Source: Meconema thalassinum (Eukaryota; Arthropoda; Insecta; Orthoptera; Tettigoniidae). From it: a stretch of DNA of 64,000 nucleotides. The translations under genes were made by a program, and so were the position numbers. Numbering within the stretch: position 1 is the first letter of the stretch; every line of letters begins with the position of its first letter. Under the pieces are notes generated by a model. That model was not told the origin of the DNA. It did no database searches and saw nothing but the letters and a program-made list of their open reading frames with translations. This document shows, one piece after another, positions 22,223 through 33,900 of this stretch. Location of the stretch: NCBI GenBank assembly GCA_946902985.2, contig OX336397.1, positions 152,637,890-152,701,889 of the forward strand, written 5' to 3'.

Positions 22223-22257
22223 CCACTGGGCGATGGGGTCGCCACATCCCTACGCCA

Positions 22258-22302
<45 letters not shown>
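22258..22302. repeat. (ATT)n microsatellite
   Basis: About 15 uninterrupted ATT units adjoin the 5' end of the RTE-like element. Confidence 0.95.
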
Positions 22303-22303
<1 letters not shown>

Positions 22304-22452
22304 TACCATTATAAACCATAAACAACAGTTAATAAACGTCAAACTGTTGAGCACCGAAAAAAATTGTTTTTGGTTTAGTAAGACATCAATAAACAAAAAA
22401 CACTCATGGCTTGCGTACAATAATTATTCGTTTTCTAGTTTTACAAACCGAA

Positions 22453-22715
22453 TCATGCAACGATTTCTTCTCCCTCATAGATTAAATACGCAGGGTGAAA
22501 ACTAGAATTGACATCTTCCATGACATTATCAGGTAGGTTATTAAATCGTGTGGGTAGAAATGGCTCAATGTCTGGACAAATGCAAAGAGCTCGTTCACCA
22601 AATTTGGTTTTTAATTTTTTATTTTATGAATGCGAAAGGCTGTTTGTGTAGGCAATTCACTCAATTTCTTACGTGCAAAGCCGCAATATTGGCCAATGGC
22701 GTTCAAGGCGTCCAT
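22453..22715 (-). pseudogene. Small Maverick-type protein remnant (LP-x-R box)
   Basis: Minus strand from ATG (22715-22713) to TGA (22455-22453). The 263-bp length means one base is lost, and a frame change occurs in an A-rich tract at about 22615. Before it, the frame reads MDALNAIGQYCGFARKKLSE; after it, KFGERALCICPDIEPFLPTR and then HPAYLIYEGEE to the stop. A K.G......FLP.R...LYY.G-like pattern of 80-100 residues recurs in small proteins carried by insect Mavericks, where I recall it as a possible single-strand DNA binding (OB-fold-like) protein. That function is uncertain. It lies 200 bp from the RTE-like insertion, on the same strand as the polymerase. Confidence 0.45.
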
Positions 22716-22917
22716 GGTTGGCAATAAGGAAAGAATATAGTGTTAATTTTAAACACTCTTATTCTTATACAACAACAACACTGTCAATACATTAAAGAAT
22801 GTTGTTTTTATGCCTGAGCGTTTAACGCCTAAAGTTGTAGATAGTATTGGTTAAATTAACAAAAATATAATAATGATTGTAAGAGGTACGCGATAACTGT
22901 TGAACCAACATCAACAG

Positions 22918-23211
22918 TCAATTTTTTTGTGTTTCATGGTCCACATGACTTAAATAGGTATACTGTTGTAAATTACAATTATCATCGATAAGAAAAAATT
23001 GTGTTTTGGTGCGTATGACATCCATTAATAGTGCTTGATGAATTTCTTGCCACGGACCTCGTCCGTCAAAACTTGTGGTTTTTAACACTGGAAGAAGCAA
23101 CAACTGTGTTTGCTGAATGTAAACTAGGCTGTCTGCGATATGATGATTCATATTATCATACATGCTCATGTTTTGTAAAAAAAAAAAGAAAGAAAGAAAC
23201 CAAGCTATCAT
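22918..23211 (-). pseudogene. Unrecognised Maverick reading frame
   Basis: A 97-codon minus frame whose credible part begins at MSMYDNMNHHIADSLVYIQQ and runs to a TAA at 22918, with balanced composition (..LLMDVIRTKTQFFLIDDN..). The first residues are translated from a T-rich tract and are unlikely to be real. I recognise no domain. Capsid-associated or accessory Maverick genes would be expected here, so it may be a fragment of one. Confidence 0.3.
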
Positions 23212-23229
23212 TTTAAACTATTTTTAAAG

Positions 23230-23660
23230 CTATAAATAAACCAAAACCTTGTTTTAAATTTTCTTTTAAATTGAAGAAAGAATAGTTGGTTTCTACCATA
23301 GGGTAAAGGGAGTTGTTAAATGGCATTAATAACGTGCAAAAGCATCATTAGACAAATCAATTAAAATGTATTTATCGGGATAGGGTTCAATTTCTTGCGC
23401 ATCTGCTAATGAAGTGACAAAACACTGCCGAAACGTATTTAAAAAATTTGGTAAATATGTAAATGGTATTAAATCACCACTATTTTTTTATTAAAAATAG
23501 TGGAGCTCTGACATCTATAAAATCTAAAATAAGGTTTTGGTTTAAAGGTTTATTACCAACTAAGCCTGTCTTTTGTATAGGTACAACTAAGACTTGTTTA
23601 TGTTGTATCATCAGTAACTGATCTTCAACTTGTGATCAAAGGGCTTCATACATTTTTTCT
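23230..23660 (-). pseudogene. Unrecognised Maverick gene, broken by frameshifts
   Basis: The minus-strand reading shows coding-like stretches in changing frames. First comes QVEDQLLMIQHKQVLVVPIQ and on to FIDVRAPLFLI (about 23640-23490). Then, after a TAG and frame change in an A-run, GDLIPFTYLPNFLNTFRQCF and EPYPDKYILIDLSNDAFARY (about 23475-23330). After another frame change comes MPFNNSLYPMVETNYSFFNL (about 23325 down). No long uninterrupted frame remains, but the amino-acid texture is clearly protein-like. It could be a structural (capsid or penton) gene; I cannot name it. Confidence 0.4.
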
Positions 23661-23693
23661 AAAATGATGAATAACAAAATTCCAAAGTTATTG

Positions 23694-23698
23694 TTATA

Positions 23699-23733
<35 letters not shown>

Positions 23734-23756
23734 CATTATTATTATTATTATTATTA
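23694..23756. repeat. (ATT)n microsatellite
   Basis: About 20 ATT units with one ATC interruption. Confidence 0.95.
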
Positions 23757-23780
23757 ACATGTATTAATTCATATTATCAG

Positions 23781-24188
23781 TTATATGGGTGGCTCAAAAG
23801 TTTGTGGCAACAGTTTCTTTGACAGATTAACAAAAACGTAGGCGTATGGGCAATGTCCACATGACCACTGTATTACCTTTCGATAAAATGCATGTAAAAC
23901 AAACAAATAATTGTCCCACACTGTGTAGCCTACTTCTAAAAGTTGACATTCATTTTCGTCGTTTTCAGACAATACAAGAATTTGAAAATTATTTTATAGA
24001 AAATGTTTTATGAAGATGAAGTGTGAATCATTTTCAAGATCGCTTGGAGGTAAATGTATGCCTCTGTTGTCAATAGGTAATAGTATATAATCTCCTTGTT
24101 GAATGAGTCGTATACGATTCCCCTGTCGGCCTGCAAATTCGCACTGCATACTGTTATAATATATAGTATGCACAGATACTATAAACAA
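23781..24188 (-). pseudogene. Unrecognised Maverick reading frame with one in-frame stop
   Basis: A single minus frame of about 136 codons with a TAA at 23996-23994. Before it: MQCEFAGRQGNRIRLIQQGD and YILLPIDNRGIHLPPSDLEN. After it: NDENECQLLEVGYTVWDNYL and QWSCGHCPYAYVFVNLSKKL. The stop is a single interruption in otherwise consistent protein-like sequence, so this was one gene. There is no known domain. A lone CGHC could be half of a metal site. Position and strand match the other Maverick remnants. Confidence 0.45.
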
Positions 24189-24600
24189 ACAACTGCATGC
24201 TAATGGATGCCTATAAAGGTAAAGTTAACATACCATGCAATTTATTAAGCATTCTTTTATATCCAAGAAACAAAACAAAAACAATACAAATTTAAACCAG
24301 GGTGTGTGTTTTCCATAAACATGAATGCACCATAAACTAAAAAAATATATAGCCAAATGTCTTTATCAAAGTAAAGTATGTTCCTAAAAGCCGAATCCAA
24401 CCAAAAAACAACATATGCATCTCATATTCTTGTTGTTGTTAGTTTCTAAGAGACCGTATTCTATGTTGTGAATATTGATTCATAGGTAACGTAAAATAAA
24501 TTTGACGAAATGCTTGTTGACGATATGAACTGGTTCCTTTCTCAGCAGGGATTTATAAAAGTGGAAACAAAACATATTTGACGTTACTGGAAAACAGACA
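24189..24600. other. AT-rich Maverick interior without a clear gene
   Basis: No open frame of note. Parts near 24500-24600 may be the 3' end of the gene at 24601-24980 after its stop. Confidence 0.35.
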
Positions 24601-24980
24601 CTAAACAAGGGTTTTGTACATGGTGTACACCAATAAAACTGGAAAATCATCCTCATCCGCTAATTTAACAATCACTTGTTTCATCGATAAACCATACCAT
24701 GATTTATGAATTACTTCTATAGATACACTATTTTCAAAACCAAAATTTAGCATACAGAATTTGCAATAGTAATGACTTAGATCATGAAACAAGTCATCAT
24801 CAGCATCATCATCATCATGATCAATGATGCTGTTATAAAATGTGGTATCAATGCGCACTTAGTGTTTTTATACTCTGAAGGATAGGCCACACGTTGTGGA
24901 TTATAATTTACCATCGTTGAATATTCATTAAAAGTAGTGTGTTTGGTAACAATAAAAGAACCTTCATCATGGCTCATCAT
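24601..24980 (-). pseudogene. Unrecognised Maverick reading frame with a frameshift and acidic Asp repeat
   Basis: The minus frame begins MMSHDEGSFIVTKHTTFNEY (24980). After AYPSEYKNT (about 24865) the frame changes and continues RIDTTFYNSIIDHDDDDADD, YYCKFCMLNFGFENSVSIEV and VKLADEDDFPVLLVYTMYKT to the stop at 24601, about 126 residues in all. The Asp run is encoded by a (GAT)n microsatellite. The YCKFC pair could be part of a metal-binding site, but no partner cysteines are evident. Unknown function. Confidence 0.4.
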
Positions 24981-25285
24981 TGAATCTGAAAAGTAGTTAT
25001 AGACGTTTTACTAAGCATATACAGTATATATTAAAAAATGTCAATTTATACACAGTCTGTCCCCTAAGTCAATAGCAAAAATAAAATAAAAAATAAGCAA
25101 AACACAAAATAAATAAATAAATAAATAAATAAATGACCATCTGTCTGTTGACTTTTTTATGCATTAGGTTTAAAAAACAATTTCTGTTCAGTTATTTGTC
25201 TGGTGTTGTTTTGTAATACATCACCACTGATAACACAAGTCATAATGTGTGTTTTTCTCCACAATAAAAGCAAGATTTTTTTTGT
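24981..25285. other. Non-coding Maverick interior with (AAAT)n
   Basis: (AAAT)n at about 25104-25134. No gene seen. Confidence 0.4.
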
Positions 25286-25790
25286 TCTTGCATCAGGTCT
25301 ATTAACCTAGTGAGGCCTATTAAGCCACATGTCAACTGAGGGTAGGCGGTCAGTTTGCTGAAACATGAGGCTTATTAAGCTAGTATCTAGTGGGGCCTAT
25401 TAAGCAACATGTCTACTGAGGGTGGGTGGTCAGTTTGCTCAAACATGAGGCTTATTGAGCCAGCATATAGTGAGGCCTATTAAGCATCATGCCTGCTGAG
25501 GGCGGGTGGTCAGTTTGCTCAAACATGAGTCTTATCAAGCCACCATCTAGTGAGGCCTATTAAGCCGCATGTCTACTAAGGGTGGGTGGTCACTTTGCTT
25601 GAACATGAGGCTTATTGATTGAGCACCTAGTGAGGCCTATTAAGCCACATGTCTACTGAGGGTGGGCGGTCAGTTTGCAGAAACATGAGGCTTATTAAGC
25701 CAGCACCTAGTGAGGCCTATTACGCCATATGTCTACTGGGGGCGGGTGGTCACTTTGCTGAAACATGAGGCATATTAACCAACTAGCTAA
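25286..25790. repeat. 80-bp minisatellite, about six units
   Basis: G[AG]GGCCTAT starts at 25312, 25392, 25472, 25552, 25632 and 25712, a period of exactly 80 bp with no length change. Each unit contains GGCCTATTAAGC, then CATGTCTACTGAGGG, then GGTGGTCA.TTTGCT, then AAACATGAGGCTTATT. GAGGC[CT]TATTAAGC occurs twice per unit, about 50 bp apart, so the unit may be an internal duplication. Substitutions differ between units. No stop-free frame or known function. Confidence 0.95.
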
Positions 25791-26212
25791 AAAAAGCCGA
25801 CATGTTTTAATCTAGCTTGTGCACAGTGAGCTATGCAAACGTTCATGCATGCCTCTCTTTATGCGATGACAGGCAAATAGCACAAGACATACAGTTTATA
25901 TACAACTACTGTATTTACACACATTCACACATCCTTGCATACATCCATGCACACAGGTTAAAAAGCAAAAATTATATGATATACTACAATTTTTTATTTG
26001 TATTCCAAGGCTCAACATGGCATCACGCACTTCATAGCAATCAAACCAAACACTTGCCGTATTGTACAATAACAATAGCAACAACCATTACTTGTTGTAG
26101 CCAAAGGGAACGCTTGTCATCATATCCTGACAACACTGCCTTTATCATCCAACAAGGCGAGTGTTTTTTTCTTTGTTTCATTAAAAATAAATTATGGTTT
26201 TTAGACAGAATC
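25791..26212. other. Maverick interior between minisatellite and polymerase
   Basis: The 136-codon plus frame at 25817-26227 has His/Ser/Thr-rich, low-information sequence and overlaps the end of the polymerase on the opposite strand. I do not regard it as a gene. Confidence 0.4.
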
Positions 26213-28086
26213 CTAAACTATGTGTAACATGCCTGTGTGGGTTTGAAGGACATGTTTATAATCATCCACACAAAGGCTTTTAACCACGTGTTGGCTAATT
26301 CCTTTAGATCGCATAGATTCACATTGATTCATCTGTCGAAAACTATACATTTTCGGCGCGAGACCTACAAACTCTAACATCATGATGTCTGAACACTCAT
26401 CTTTCATTAAACCAATTTTTTTTGTTCAGATGGGGGATATCGAACACATTCTTTTCAGTAAACGAGGACGTGTCAATCCATTTTTGGTTTTCATTCATAA
26501 CGACATATGGATCACAGTCACGGATATGGTAAATGAAACTATCCGTGTCTGTATATAACAAGGAAATGGTACCAAATTGCTCCATTGCAAAACCATAGTG
26601 AAATTCATACATGTGCAATTTAGAAAAATCTAAAATAACTTGGCCGAAATAGATGGGTTTATTAATGACCACTTTAGTTTTATCGAGTTCAATAGTGACT
26701 AAATCATGATCAATAACGTTCAAAGATTTGAAATTTGGTTTTGCAACGTATTTTTGCGGATCCCATCTGCCATGCCATGTGTTGACCAGATGTATATCCC
26801 TATACTGCAACACATTTTCAAGACCCTTGCCATTAATACAATTATTCATCAGTTAAAAAAAATATTTGAAATGGCTGAGTGGCACTTTGTCTGTGACTGG
26901 TATTTAAATCCATGTATGGCTTCAACCACCGTTTTTGACAGAAAGAGGTACCTCTATGGACTTTTTCAGGGTTAAGCCCTGGGCTAAACATTCTACCAGC
27001 ATATCAATGAGCAATACATAGTGATTTTTGTCATACAAGGTGCCCATCAATTTTTTATGATTACCCTTACTCTCGGGCGGCACCATTTTCTCTATACAAA
27101 AGGGGAAATCACCATGTCGCCATCTGAGATCGGGGGAATTAGCTAAGTCAACGTCAAGGACATATACTACGTTCATTAAAATCTTTAATTTCATCCTCAA
27201 ACAGTCAGACAAAGTTTTTGTAAGGCAGCGGTCTGCTCATGGCGAAACCGTATAAATTGTTTACATCGAAAAACATCCAGTAAGATTCTGGTTCTTCGGG
27301 ACAATAATCAGGCATGTAATGATTATTTGCCTTGGCATGTCGCTGATTGAGCGATAAGAACCCACCACGAATTCCTTTTTCCATCATCAACAACATATCG
27401 GGATCCGTCAGTAAATCAAGCTCTATTTGGGTATATTTAAGCGCAGCGTCCCAACTTAACCCCGGACTGGTATAGTAGTGGGCGGGTTCTAGCTTTGTAC
27501 GTCCCTGATCTACCAGCATTTTGTTGATGATTTTCACAGGGCTGCAAATACTAGCCACACTCCAAAAAAAGCAGTAATCGTCTGTGTTGCATACATTGGT
27601 CTCTGCCTTTCTCGAAGCGATAAAGCTCGGTTTGGGAATATAGCTACTTCCTGCATTCAATGGATTTTATTTACAAATAATAATTTGAAAATATTCAGAG
27701 CTATTCAGAGCCAGGCTATTTGGTCCGTCTTGTAACTTATCAAATTTACTGATAAGCCCATCAATAGCATTTTTCTGATACCACATTTCAAAATTATCAG
27801 ATATCAGTAATTTTTCCATTTTTGTACAAAGATTAAACATATGTTTTTCTTCAACATTATTTTTTATCAAAATAAATTCACATAGAAATTCGAAATTCAT
27901 TTTTAAGGCGAGATGTGATGATAACCCCTGCTTGCTTTCATTCAGAAAAATAGGCAAACACGATTCGACAAATTCTTTAGGGGATAGACAGTTTTTCGCA
28001 TTATAAATTCGGCCCGAACATATTCTACTTTTAAAACATTTGGCTAATGGTTGCCATTCTACGTCTTCACACATGGACGTAGACAT
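26213..28086 (-). pseudogene. Maverick protein-primed family B DNA polymerase, broken
   Basis: The minus strand starts at ATG 28086-28084, with an in-frame TGA three codons upstream. Motifs in order: SSYIPKPSFIASRKAE and DDYCFFW (N-terminal part), HYYTSPGLSWDAALKYT, DVNNLYGFAMSRPLP (motif A, catalytic Asp), KLMGTLYDKNHYVL, LMNNCINGKGLENV (motif B), YTDTDSF (motif C) and EFVGLAPKMYSF (C-terminal). Breaks: TAA at 27669-27667, TGA at about 27212-27210, a frameshift at about 27175, another at about 26935, TAA at about 26857, and a one-base insertion in an A-run at about 26415. DDYCFFW is only ~20 residues from the next conserved block, whereas in intact homologues several hundred residues with the 3'-5' exonuclease lie between; here they are deleted. 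The intact enzyme would replicate the element from a terminal protein primer. Confidence 0.9.
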
Positions 28087-29763
28087 AATTAAAAATCAAC
28101 AGTAAATGGAATTTTAACTCACCTTATAAATAGAGTAATCCAAAAAAAAGCAAATTCAGATGTCTTCTAACACACTAGTACACACTCTCACTCACTCACA
28201 CACAAACACAAGTCGTAGCATCTGTTGTTGTTGTTTCTCCAACTGAAGGTGGAGACAGCAGACATCAGACAGCCAGTTAGTCGCAATGTGGGATAATGCT
28301 TCTTTCATTCAAAATATATATATATATAATCTGAAAAGCAAAGCAATAAGACCCTTTATTAGTAATGGTTATATATATATTAAGTAAACATATGTATTCA
28401 TTCATTCAGTTATAGTACATAATAACAAAACATACACAAAAAGGTTTCAGAAATGCAATAGAATTAATCATACGCACGCACATACAATCAGACACTCACT
28501 CGGGAAATAGTAAGCTAATTTTGCATAAAAAATCAATAGCTTCATAAAGTACCTTTTCAATATCAAAATTTTAGCTTAGTGGGCTACGCTGCTACTCCCA
28601 ATCGTCTGTTGGCACGCACACAGTTTAATTCTGCAACAAAAATAAATGTATTCCATAAGTTCATTCATTAGCATTAAATAAAATAGCATTCATTCATTTT
28701 AGCCTAAGTCATAACAATATGTACATAACTTTTGCAAATTAATAATATTTTTTTTTTAAACTAATATTTCCATAGCTGCTTTAATTTGTCCTTTTTTACT
28801 TGATATATACAGCATATTAGTTGTTTTATCTGCAACAAAAATATACATTCATAGCATTAAGTTATTAAATCAACTTCCAAATAATGCACCAAAAAACAAT
28901 AATTTATTCCATAACATTATTATAAGACAAATAACATACCTTGCCTTTTACTTGCTGTTCAATATAGATGTTTTTTATTAAGTTAATTAAATTAGTCAAT
29001 TAAATAATTAATAAATTAATTTAAAAAATTTTAAACGCGCGTAGGCTAATGGTTCAGCAGACCCGTATGTATCGATGGATATTTTGCAAAGTAATGCTCA
29101 TAACGGTCTGTCTCGGTACATATATAAATCTGTCTATAAATTGCCAACATGTTATTTCTCACAATGTATCAAAACACCTTGCAAGTAATGACTGACTGAG
29201 TTAGAGAATTCTTGGCATTAGCACTTCACACGTACTGTACGCCTACGTCATTTCCCACTGCGCACTCTATGAGAAGTTCAACATAAGCATTTTCAAAACA
29301 AAGCTCTGAGAGCCTACTAACCTTGGAGCATAGTATCAAGTTATCATACCTAGCAACAGCTACTGTCGTTATCTCACTTTGTTCCCAACGACAAAGTTGC
29401 ACAGGCAGCCTTCCCACACACATAAGCCTACGCTATTGTTATTCTGATAACGAGCTGGTCTCTAGCTCTCATGCTGGTTCAACGCCCCACTTCTGTTTGC
29501 AAATAACAAATCTCTTTTAGCAAACTGTTTCTATGTCCAGTCAAGCTTAGTATAGTGAAATCATATATGCATGTTTTTGCAACAATAATAATTGCGCTTA
29601 GCGTGGCAACCCTACGTCACTTCAAATGTCATTTCTTTCATTTTTTTTCATGCTTTCCTCAAATGTCTGGAATACATAATGGAAACACCTAAAACCATGG
29701 TTCCACTTTTATTTACCCCTACATTTCCCGTAAACAGGACAATAAAGGAATGGGAAAAGTGGA
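28087..29763. other. AT-rich Maverick interior without recognisable genes
   Basis: No open frame with a motif. Contains (TA)n at about 28316-28328 and many short AT words. Sequence shared with the left arm inside 15021-15180 was not recognised. Deleted capsid/ATPase/protease genes would be expected around here in an intact element, but I see no trace. Confidence 0.4.
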
Positions 29764-30045
29764 ACAGTTAGGCAAGGAAATGGGAAGGAGGCGGCCGTGG
29801 CCTTACAGTAGGAACCATCCCGGCATTTGCCCAAAGACAAAGTGTCAAACCACGGAAAACCACTTCAAGAATGGCGGAGGTGGGAATCGAACCCCCTCTA
29901 CTCAATTTGGCCACCGAGGCTGAGTAGACCCCATTCCAGTCCTCACACCACTTTTCAAATTTCGTGGCAGAGCCGAAAATCGAACCCAGGACCTCGGGGA
30001 GGGGAGGGGGGCAGCTAAACATGCTGAGCGCTACGCTACCGAGGC
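29764..30045 (-). mobile_element. tRNA-derived SINE, family 2, inside the right Maverick TIR
   Basis: On the minus strand the head begins GCCTCGGTAGCGTAGCGCTC (A-box region). A B box, CTGGGTTCGATTTT, follows (29990-29976), and then a second B-box-like GGGGGTTCGATTCCCACC (about 29896-29879), so the head may be dimeric. The body has GGCAAATGCCGGGATGGTTC and GGCCACGGCCGCC, shared with the plus-strand copy at 12950-13255. It interrupts the inverted repeat exactly where the match to the left TIR stops. No clean duplication was recognised. The 3' limit is approximate. Confidence 0.75.
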
Positions 30046-30944
30046 AACTAAAAACATAGGATAAACCCCCAAAACGTGCATAGTTTTTACACCTAGCGAC
30101 TTCAAATTTATCGTGCGGGTAGAGGGAGTAAATACCAACCATCCAACACAAACAAACTTTTTTAACAAGTTCACCGATCCAAAATAGTGATCATTTTTCA
30201 AAGTTCCTTTTTCTTTTGGCCTACACACTTAAAACTTGGTTTCTGCCTAGAGGGCATAGGCACCTTTCATTAACGTCAAACAAAATTTTTTCTTATCTTC
30301 ACCGTTTCCAAAATACCGAAATCAAAAATTTAAAAACAGGAATTTTCAAAAAAAAAAAAAACGCCAACACACATTCTTAGCAAATAGGACGTCACCCCAA
30401 CGTCAACAATACTTCATTCGTTAAAATCCGACCATCCGTTCGCCAATTATCGCCAATGTCCGCGAGAAAGAAGGCTATCATTTTTTTCCTCCTATACACT
30501 TCAAACGTGCTGACCCCCTAGAGGGCATAACCGCCTTTCATTAAAGTCAAACAAACCTTTTTCTCATCTTCACCGTTTCCAAAATAGCGCCAATTTCAAA
30601 ATCAACAATTTAAAAAAAGAAAAACACATCCTTAGCAAAGAGGACGTCTCCCAACGCCAACCTCTTTCGTTAAAATCCGATCATGCGTTCGGGAGATATC
30701 GACAAAGTTAGTAGGAAAGGAGGCTATCATTTTTTCCTCCTACACACTTCAAACTTGCTGTCCACCTAGAGGGCATAGCCTCCTTTCAATAACGTCAAAC
30801 AAACATTTTTCTCATGTTCACCGTTTCCATAATAGCGCCAATTTCAAAATCAACAATTTTCAAAAAAAAAAAATACCAACACACATTCTTAGCAAAGAGG
30901 ACGTCACCCGACGGCCAACAACATCTCGTTCGTTAAAATCCGAT
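30046..30944 (-). repeat. Maverick right terminal inverted repeat, inner part
   Basis: The reverse complement aligns with 14381-15020. It carries three ~250-260-bp units (TCGTTAAAATCCGA at about 30418, 30667 and 30930) where the left arm carries two. It is cut on the inner side by the SINE and on the outer side by the 3.47 kb insertion. Confidence 0.8.
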
Positions 30945-33900
30945 TGGGTAGGTTTTAGCTGAGGATTAACTCCACCTAAGGGAAGATGATCAAGAAAAAA
31001 AAGGAAGCGGGTTTCGGAATGAAGAACAAGTATGGATAGAAAGGACGGGAGTCCAATGTAAAACACAAACTAAAACTTGAAGTAAGTGTTCAACCACAGT
31101 TTCCACAGTACAATGACTGTGAGACCAGTGGCGACTCCTAATTTTCACAATGTGTAGGACGTAATAAGATAGGCTACTTATTAACCTAAGATAATTATTA
31201 TAGCTGGGCCAAATTGAGATATTAGACTCAGTTATTCTGTCGCACAGCACTATTACGAACACATTACACAATACAATACAATCGAATACCACTCCAAAGA
31301 TGTGCACACGCTGAAAACAGACTATCCATTCTGACCGCGCAAAATCATAACCAATAAGCCCGTAGTGTTGGTTTAAAATTCAACCAATAGCGAGACTTGA
31401 TGATCTCAGTCGACGTCCTCAGAATGCCATTAAACAGACCAAACCTTCCCCTTCCTCCTCAGGGGCTACCCTCACATTTCTAAGGCCATAAACACGTGCT
31501 TTGAGGACGCAAGGCTTACTTCCTCACAGCTCTCTACTCCGGGTGGTGAAGGTCACACTTCACCCATCTAGGGGTGAAATGTAGAACTAGTGACAAGTAC
31601 TGATAGTAACAGTGAGACAGAGCATATCGAGAGGGCGCACAAGGTGGCCCCAAAGACTATTTTACAAAACTTTTTTTTAAACAGTTACAGCTGAGAGCTG
31701 ACTGTAGGATGATTCTCACGTCCTACATGGAGGAATCGCCACTGTGTGAGACACCTAAAGAGGGTAGGGACCTGAACACAGCTAACGGTTAATGCAATCG
31801 GAACTTGGGCTATTTGCGAGCAAGCGGCATCCGTACTTTCCCTCCCAAGCCAATATTTTAATACTATGGGGATGGGTGGTGGTCTGGCAAGACAAAGGGT
31901 GATAAGAGATACAGATTTACCGTTTCTCATTTCAAAGGAGTTGGATTTAAACGAATGTTTTGAAAGGCGTAAATAATTTGAATTCGCCGTGATATTTTTT
32001 AGTTTTCGGAACTGTTGGATTTCCGACAAACGATCGAGCGCTCCCAGAAAGGGAAGCAATGAAGCGGTTTTAATGCTTTTGTAAATAATTTTACTGGTTT
32101 CTTTGAAAATTTTGGTAAGAATACCAATAGTTGCACTTAAGAAAATCTAAGCTTTTCCCCAGCAGAGTGCCGACTAAAAGTTTAGACCAGAGGAAAAACT
32201 TGCATTTTGGGAACAGACCCTAAGTCAGAGAGAAAATCTCAACAAGCAGGAAGCTTGCGGAGCTAGCTATACTTGCCTTAAGGGCTCGTTAGAATTAGCT
32301 ATGACAGCCAAGAGAAGCCTTGAAAATGTTGTTACTAGAAGTTTTTGTTCAAATGCAACAAGTAGCAAAACTTTTATTATTTGGGTATTTAATTTTCTTA
32401 AAGAGAGCTTAAGCCTATAGGAAGAATCAGTGAAGATAAGGTCCTGCCTAATCGTTATTCTACTGAGAGAGATAAAACGAAAAACTGAAACTTTTTATTT
32501 GACAAAGTGTAGAGTTATAAGAATTTAACAAATATAAAATGCACAATCTAATCTTAATCTTTTGAAGTCTCAGACCTCTAGAGAAGTAAAGTTTACACTT
32601 AGCCATTAACAGCTTGAAGATTTATAACTTTTTATAAGCACTAAAATCTGCATCAATTTTAAAAGTTGTGCTTAAAATTAACAAATTTAACGTTTATAAC
32701 AACGATTATAAGATAATTAACGCTTTAATAATTAGATCAGGTACAATGTAGGTACTTTTAGAATCCCTTTATGGAAATCAAAAATTCTATGAACAAATAA
32801 TACATTCAAAATTAAAAAAAAGGGAATATTTAAGAAGTTTCTGTAACTTCTTATAATTAAACCGAGATTAAGAGAATGATATACTCAAATAGGGCAGGTC
32901 ACTATTTGTGAAGCCTGAAGAGAAAAATTGGTTGGCTCACTTATGAGTAGAAAGAGTAGAATTCCCTAGTTTTAGAAAGGGAAGAACAATTAAGGTGTGG
33001 ACTAGCCACCATTTTATACAGAATTAATTCGTGATATATGTAACAAAGTTGGGAGGGCACTTGCTGACAAGCGAGGCCTCGTACAAATTGACATACATTT
33101 ATATTTTAATTAGATCGTTAGTAAGATATTTGGGAGGGAGGAAATGGAAACTTTTAGGAAATATCTTGGCCAAATGTATTGTTCTCATACGAACGCGACG
33201 CGGTTGGTAGTTGAATAGGCACTGTTTTTCACTATAGTCTATTGATGTAATTGAAAAGTTCACTAATGCAGAACAGAAGGTTTATGAAGAGAAATGTTGT
33301 TGCAGTTATGTAGATCACTATTTAAATTTTAGCTTGAACAAGTTTATTCCTTTGTAGAGTTTATAGATTGCGGTTGACTGCTGAAGAAAAGTTCCCACGG
33401 AGGCAAGTAAATTAGATTTTGAACAACAGTAAATGTGATGCGAATTCCTCAGTGAGGAAAAGTATTCCCATGTTAAAGTGGAAAATATTAGGTTGCTTTA
33501 CTTGCAGAAATGTCGCGTGACACAGAAAGTTCCGGAGTTATGATGACTGTTGAATAGGGCAGTAAGTTCCCACGGAGGAAAAAGGCAAAGTTTATAGACA
33601 GTGGGTATTTTAAGTGATACCCCTCGTTGTGAGAAAGTATCTCAGTTAATTTGTACAAGAAGTACTGTTTCATTTTAGAAAGTTAGCTTGATCAAAAAGA
33701 TCTCTTGAAGGCAGTTATTGCCTAACATTTAGCAATTCCACACACTGTCTATAAAATTGAATTAAAAAGCATTTAGCTATTTACGAACCCACGATGATAT
33801 GTTTAAAACATAGAACTCTGTACTTAGCTTTGTTTCATGAAGCAGGCGATATTTCTTGGTGACGGTTGGTTTAAAATTCAGACATGGCGTCTGATTTAAA

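Larger units (their letters stand above)
18861..22257 (-). mobile_element. RTE-like non-LTR retrotransposon, nearly full length, inactive
   Basis: A single minus-strand unit of about 3.4 kb encodes an APE-type endonuclease followed by a reverse transcriptase, with no separate gag-like ORF. It is flanked by (ATT)n on both sides (18846-18860, 22258-22302), so it inserted into, or ends with, that microsatellite. One ORF with endonuclease then RT and a short 3' end is the RTE layout; clade placement is by eye. It is broken by three stop codons and at least two frameshifts. It lies within the Maverick. Confidence 0.85.

Noticed and set aside
16589..22685. 14-bp identity TTACGTGCAAAGCC at about 16590 and about 22670
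   Set aside because: An isolated short match between otherwise unrelated sequences; likely chance.
25817..26227. 136-codon plus-strand open frame
   Set aside because: Low-information composition, and it overlaps the polymerase C-terminus on the opposite strand and extends from a minisatellite edge. No motif.
29768..30151. 127-codon minus-strand frame
   Set aside because: It spans the family 2 SINE and part of the Maverick TIR; no protein motif.
31125..31165. Primer-binding site of an LTR retrotransposon (GTGGCGACTCCT)
   Set aside because: It resembles some insect LTR-element primer sites, but no LTR precedes it, and the block also occurs inverted at about 31718-31755, which a primer site does not explain.
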